64,000 nt of DNA from positions 67,382 to 131,381 of the forward strand of contig JAAOMT010000112.1 of NCBI GenBank assembly GCA_016748015.1. The letters run 5' to 3'. This document shows, piece by piece, positions 56,497-64,000 of the stretch (its first letter is position 1; each line of letters opens with the position of its first letter). Position numbers and translations under genes: made by a program. The notes beneath the pieces were generated by a model. The model was not told the origin of the DNA, did no database searches, and saw nothing but the letters and a program-made list of their open reading frames with translations. Source of the DNA: Geosiphon pyriformis. Lineage: Eukaryota > Glomeromycota > Glomeromycetes > Archaeosporales > Geosiphonaceae.

Positions 56497-57958
56497 TTTA
56501 ATTTAATTTCTTCAATTATTTTTATTATTTTTAATAATTTTTTTTGTTATTTATTAGTTTATTATTTTAATTTGTAATAAAATTTATTTTATTTATAATA
56601 ATATTAAAAAAAGTTAAATTATATAATATTATATTAAAAATTTTAAAACCATTATTATTATTTTTTTTATGTTTTAATAAATATAATCTAATTATTATCT
56701 AATATAATATTCTTATTATAAAGTTTAAATTAAATATAAATTATATGTTTTTTATATATAATTAATTCATATTAATTAAAACATAAATTAAATTAAAATC
56801 AAAAAAGCCAAAAAAAAACTCAACTTATAAAGTCTAACAATAAAATTTTCTAAATTTTAATTATTAAAAATAAACTTACTTAAAAATAATTTAATTTTTT
56901 TAATACTATATTTAATACTAAAATTATATATTTATTATAATATTATTAAGTATTTGATAATTAAATTATTTAAAAAAATGCTTTAATAATACTTAAATTT
57001 TTATTATTTATGTTATTAAATTTTATTTTAGCTTTAAGATTAAACAAAGTTTTTAATAATATATTTTATAATAATCAAATTTTTTTCTATTTTAAAATTT
57101 TTATACATATTTATTATTAAAAACAAAGTAATTAAAGTAATTAAAAAACCAATTAGTTTAATAATAAATTTAATTAATACAGTTAAATTAAAGATTTAAA
57201 ATTCTAAAAAATTCAATTTAAAATTAATTGCAAAATTAATAACAAAAATAATCAAAAGTATAATAATAGATAAAATCAGAAAAACAAAAGCTTAATATTA
57301 TTATAGATTAGAATAACAAGCTAATAAATAGCAAGAAAAAACAAAATTGTATAGTAATAAAATAAATCAAAAGAAATTCAACTTTAAAAAATAAATTAAA
57401 ATATCTTAGTTGTTATTTTTTTCAAAGAATAATTAGGAAATTTGAAGGTAAAAAGATAGTCTGTATTGTTAACAAATAATAATACATTGGTATAATTCTA
57501 TGTTTTATATTAATGCTCTTAAAATTTAATATTAGATATTAAATATGTTTTTTAGTCATGTTTTATTTAATAATCTTCAAATAATATAATTATATGAATC
57601 AGAAAAAGAATAAGAAAATACTAACAAATAAGTTTTTATCCTAAAATATTCAAATACTTGAAAATAAAAAAAAAGAAATAAGCAATATAAAAAAGATTAA
57701 GATAATAATTGTTATTTTATTTTTTTTATTTCTTATATTCAATCATTAATACTTTTACAGCTAAAAAACTTATTGCTTATATAATTATTAAAAATGATCA
57801 ATAACTAAGTTAATAACTAAATTAATAATCAAATCAATAATCAAATCAACAATTAAATTATTGATCAAATCAATAATCAGATCAATAATCAGGTTATTAA
57901 TCACTATTTAAAAATAGAATGGCTAATTATGTAACATCAATGACTAATACATATAATA
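56497..57958. other. AT-rich intergenic DNA
   Basis: Nearly all A/T with no gene signal. Repeated AATCAATAATCAAATCAATAA-like short units occur at about 57800-57900. Confidence 0.6.
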
Positions 57959-58423
57959 CTAATAAAAACTATGATTTTCAACCATAACATTATTCTCTTC
58001 AAAAAAATTGAACTCTAAAAAAATCAAGCTATTTATGAAATAATCTAATTGAAAGTTTTTGTCTAATTCAAAACTAACTAGTTTGTTGAAATCTTTTGTA
58101 GATAAGATATATAATATTTGAGATAAGATAAGTTTTGTATTCAAAAGACCAAATTTTTGTATAAGAGTTTTGGCTCTTCTAACAATGATCAAAACTCTTG
58201 GGACATCTAATCATATAATGCCCAAAATTTCCACTTGTATCTCTGAAGTTGTTTTCTTCATGAGCTTCATGTCTTCTATGATTTCACCAAGTTGACCATA
58301 GAGCTCTAGTTGTCTTCCATATGACAGGTTTTTATCTATGGACAAGATTTCTTTAATCATTCTTCCAAGGGTATTGGAAGGTGATAGTATGCTTGCTGTT
58401 AATGCAAGAAGCGCACAAAACAC
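57959..58423 (-). pseudogene. unknown decayed ORF
   Basis: Two minus-strand segments in one frame are separated by a single TGA (58211-58213). The first includes GRMIKEILSIDKNLSYGRQL and EIIEDMKLMKKTTSEIQVEI. The second includes RVLIIVRRAKTLIQKFGLLN and ILSTKDFNKLVSFELDKNFQ. Reading TGA as a former CGA gives one open stretch of about 150 codons. There is no ATG at the upstream end, though an AG splice acceptor precedes TGTTTTGTGCG. No family is recognised. It may be an exon of a decayed gene or a transposon remnant. Confidence 0.35.
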
Positions 58424-59165
58424 TGGTAAGGAAACTCAAGACGCTTCTTAAGTACTTTGCGATAAATAATCAAGAGTGGAACAAAGAAAAAATCAGCTAA
58501 AGATCAGCTTTTTTTCCTCTAACCAAAAAAACTTCCGGGATGTTGAATGAGAGCGACGCGATGTAGGCTGTCGCTTGGATGTGAGACGTCAATCCCATCG
58601 CGGCGTGGATGTTTTGATATGTCGAGAGCGCGCAAGCTACGCCCTACGAATCTATACCGACTGAAGGGCATCCCTCTCCTGGTAGAATGCTATGATGTGG
58701 ACTTTCGGGCTTATTTTAGCATGCGGGGGTGTGCCAAAATTTCTCTATTTCAAGTGCATTTACGGGCCCAAAAGAAATAAATCAGTAGCTCCGCTCAAGA
58801 GTTGGCGAAAGCGTTATGCTAAACAACTTCGGTATATATCCTTGGACTTTTTTTTTTTTGCTAAACCTTGATTTAAAATTGCAGGCGACATTATTCAGAC
58901 GTATTTTATGAATCTGAGGTATGGCGGTTTACCTATTCCGCGAGTATTACCCACTTTTTCCTGGTTTTTGCTGGAGCATGCCCCAATTATATTATCATCA
59001 ATAAGATTAATCTTCTCCCACGCGGCTATTTTGATAATTTCCTTAAGAATAGTTTTTAATAGTTGTTGAAAAAGGTACTATTCCCAGAAAAATCATAAAT
59101 TTATTAAAATGGGTAATTATGACTGTGCCAATGTAATTTTTGATTAGTGGATTTCTTAGTCGATA
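58424..59165. other. upstream region of HTS1 with a GC-richer island
   Basis: From about 58520 to 58830 the sequence is clearly less AT-rich than its surroundings and rich in CG dinucleotides. A 77-codon frame (58547-58780) lies in it, but I see no family or promoter arrangement to support a gene. The stretch 58830-59165 leads to the HTS1 start. Confidence 0.45.
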
Positions 59166-61734
<2,569 letters not shown>

Positions 61735-62440
61735 CATACTGACATTATCAAAATTATTTTTTCTGAATCAAATATTTGATTTTCTATAACTTTGTTGAAT
61801 TTGAAGTTATAATTTTGACACTGCGCTAAATTACTATGTTTTTGATTAACAGACACTTGGGGCTGGTTTTTGTTTAGAGAAAATCTGTACATTTCGAGAT
61901 GAAAACATTGATGTAATGATCTAAACAAATTCTTCGTTGGGTTACGCAGCATCAGTCCTATTTTCTTATAACAAAAAATATTTACCAAAAAAGCTTCATG
62001 TTAATTTTAGTTAATGTGATACCAAATTTTTTATTTTTTACAATTAAAAAATTAGAAATTTTACTTGTTTAATGATAATGAAAATTTCAAAATTAATAAA
62101 TTGATTAAAAATTATTACATATTCCAACTGTTTATATTTCAAGATCAAAGGTGATTGGTCCTCATTTGGGAAAATTTTGATCATATCATAAAACCCGCAG
62201 TTTCTATAGTTTTCCCGAATCCCTCTGTTTGCTTGGCATAAGCGAGTTGCAGATTTGCGCTACAAGGTAAGCTCCTATATAATAGGGTACGATTTTATAA
62301 GGAGTTCACTTTTCTGTTTCCAACATTTAAACTATAGATTTTAACTTACTATCCAGTAATCTCGAACCGACTTTCAAGAACATCTTTCAAGAGTAATCTT
62401 AATTTACCAAGGAAAACTTAGATATTAAGAACTTACAGCA
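61735..62440. other. intergenic region between HTS1 and YRA1-like genes
   Basis: 3' region of HTS1 followed by the upstream region of the next gene on the same strand. TATATAATAGGG at about 62275 lies 166 bp before the ATG at 62441 and may be a TATA element. No further gene seen. Confidence 0.5.
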
Positions 62441-63786
62441 ATGGACCGTATTGACATGAGTTTGGATGATATAATTAAAGACACCAAAAAACAAAAACAA
62501 AAGGGAAACTTGGGAAATACCAATAATAATAGTAGTAATAATAATAATAATAATATAAATAATATAAATAACAAGAGCAAAACTGGTCCCATTCGGACTA
62601 GAACCGCCGGCAAGAATTTGACTCGACATAAGGCCAATCCCTATCCGGTAAGATTTCTGAGCTTCCTAGAGAACGGCTGGAGCAGAACCCTGGCGTTGCT
62701 CAAAGTCGAAACTTCGAACTTTGGGCAAAGGCTAAAGTGTCCGAGAAAAACGATTAAGCAAACTTTTGCATACAAGTCATTGCGCTCTTTGACCGTTCAA
62801 TAATTCACCCCATCGCGAAGAACACGAGACTGATTTCACCTGCGACTTTTTGCCCATGTTGCGCAACTTCCATTACAAAATCCTCTCAGAAACCAAAAAC
62901 ACTCAAGGCCGGAAATTCTAATGGTGTTTGGCGCCATGATTTATACAAGACTGTTAACCCTGGCTCGTCAGCCAAACGCACTAATCCCATTCTTACTTCA
63001 CCCAACGGGGGTCTTTCGATCCAACAAAGACTCGGTACTAATTCCGGGATCGTTAGCCGAATGTCGATCAAGGGAGTCGGTGGGCTAAAGCAAGAATTTT
63101 CTTTCAAAGGAGAAGGCGGGCCGGCCACTATCCAGATTACCAATGTTGCCCCGGGTACTACCGCCAATGACATCAAGGTCAATTCATAATACCCTCGTCC
63201 ATCTAAATTATTGTTTTCCTTTTACTGATCTTTTTCATCTTTTTTAGACTGCCTTTATGGATTTCGGTGATATTCTAACCTTGGACATGAAACCGAATAA
63301 AAATAATCGTGTTCCTATCAGTGCTGAGCTCACATATGAGTCGAAGGCATCTGCTCATGCAGCTATAAAAAAATATAACACCGCTCTTGTTGATGGTATG
63401 TCTTTGTTTATTGTGAAAGGATTTCTTAAATCTTTGATAACAGAAAATTTTTTTTTAGGACGAGTATTGAAAGTTCAATTTAAGCAGGTAGGAACTGCTG
63501 TTGCTCCCGCAAATGCGGCGGGAACTGCTGCCTACCGCTTCAACAATAAATTCACCAAGTCTCACCCAGTTACTATTGCTGCTCCTCGGTATGTCGAAAA
63601 GATTTAGATATTATGAAAATTTTAAGAGCTTTCATATCGTTCCTAAATTATGTTTCCATATGGCTTCTCAGTAACGGCAGAATGTATTCCGATGAATTGA
63701 TGACTGATGTTGTTAATACCGGGCCTAACCTTCGTCGCGTCTCCGGGGGAAAAGGAAAGCAGCCATCTTTCAGCGTTACATTGTAA
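62441..63786 (+). CDS. YRA1: Yra1/ALYREF-family mRNA export factor, 295 aa
   Basis: ALY/Yra1 proteins bind mRNA with the TREX complex and hand it to the Mex67 export receptor in the nucleus. The five proposed exons are 62441-62647, 62890-63177, 63248-63395, 63459-63588 and 63672-63786, total 888 nt, divisible by three. The N-terminus MDRIDMSLDDIIKDTKK holds the conserved UAP56-binding motif (MSLDDIIK). A poly-Asn stretch and a basic segment follow. One RRM lies at about residues 148-230: ATIQITNVAPGTTANDIKTA, then GDILTLDMK, then RVLKVQFKQVG. The C-terminal tail is RMYSDELMTDVVNTGPN. The first intron (242 nt) is long for this window, so an extra small exon there cannot be excluded. The name is by family; an Mlo3-type paralogue is equally possible. 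Confidence 0.88.
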
Positions 63787-64000
63787 ACTGCGATATCAAA
63801 TCATATTTTACAGTTCAAAATAGGGTCCTTTGCTTTCATTAGAAACTTGGAATTACTTTTGCTATTCTGAACGAAGCTACTATTTTCACTTTTTTTACCT
63901 ATTCCCTTTCAATTTTCTTAAAACATACCGATCTTTTATATTATCTTAAATTTAGTATGGTTGAGTTTCTCTTTCAATAAATATATAGCTAATGCGATGT
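63787..64000 (+). other. 3' region of the YRA1-like gene
   Basis: Untranslated sequence after the stop, T-rich, with AATAAA at 63976-63981 as a likely polyadenylation signal. The window ends shortly after. Confidence 0.6.

Noticed and set aside
57790-57910. CRISPR-like appearance of repeated AATCAATAATCAAATC units
   Set aside because: The units are irregular, very short and AT-only, without spacers; simple low-complexity drift in a eukaryotic genome.
58547-58780. 77-codon plus-strand ORF in the GC-richer island
   Set aside because: Arg/Cys-rich, with no family. Lower AT content alone makes open frames longer. Reported as an island, not as a gene.

Overview
The window looks like nuclear DNA from a filamentous fungus. 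It is very AT-rich between genes, its genes carry many short introns, and single-copy fungal housekeeping genes sit between large blocks of decayed transposons. The base composition, intron style and transposon load suggest an early-diverging lineage such as an arbuscular mycorrhizal (Glomeromycotina) fungus. That placement is inference; no sequence comparison could be run. Two runs of N (18583-18671 and 37027-37248) show this is a draft scaffold.

Layout: 1-3.3 kb is AT-rich and ends in a 92-bp tandem repeat, followed by a TATA box and a small unknown ORF. A gene island follows from 4.6 to 17.1 kb: BRF1 (TFIIIB subunit, +, ten exons), WHI2-like BTB protein (-), SEC72-like TPR protein (+) and DRS2-type lipid flippase (-, twenty exons, one of them only 11 nt). 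For BRF1, DRS2, HTS1 and YRA1 I resolved exon boundaries by hand, and the summed exon lengths are divisible by three. A pogo/Tigger-type DNA transposon lies at 18.0-19.8 kb. The last 5 kb form a second gene island: histidyl-tRNA synthetase HTS1 (+) and a YRA1/ALY mRNA export factor (+).

The middle 36 kb (20.7-56.5 kb) is a nest of retrotransposons, all read on the minus strand except solo LTRs. Two related non-LTR elements lie head to tail: LINE 1 (20.7-37.8 kb) and LINE 2 (38.9-56.5 kb). Each has ORF1 with a zinc-knuckle region and ORF2 with AP endonuclease, reverse transcriptase and RNase H. LINE 1 is split by a complete Ty3/Gypsy element (Gypsy A, 28260-37448, perfect 4-bp target duplication) and by a solo LTR (21908-22897). 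LINE 2 is split by a second complete Gypsy element (Gypsy B, 40678-51463), whose left LTR is itself split by an inverted solo LTR of the same family.

The most interesting biology is in the two Gypsy elements. Both carry a trimeric-type dUTPase domain between protease and reverse transcriptase, a cysteine-rich module just upstream of it, and an extra ORF of about 222 codons between integrase and the 3' LTR. The sequence is diverged between the two elements but the layout is the same. The transposons are heavily damaged by changes explained by C-to-T or G-to-A transitions, including CGA to TGA stops and Asp to Asn changes at catalytic positions.
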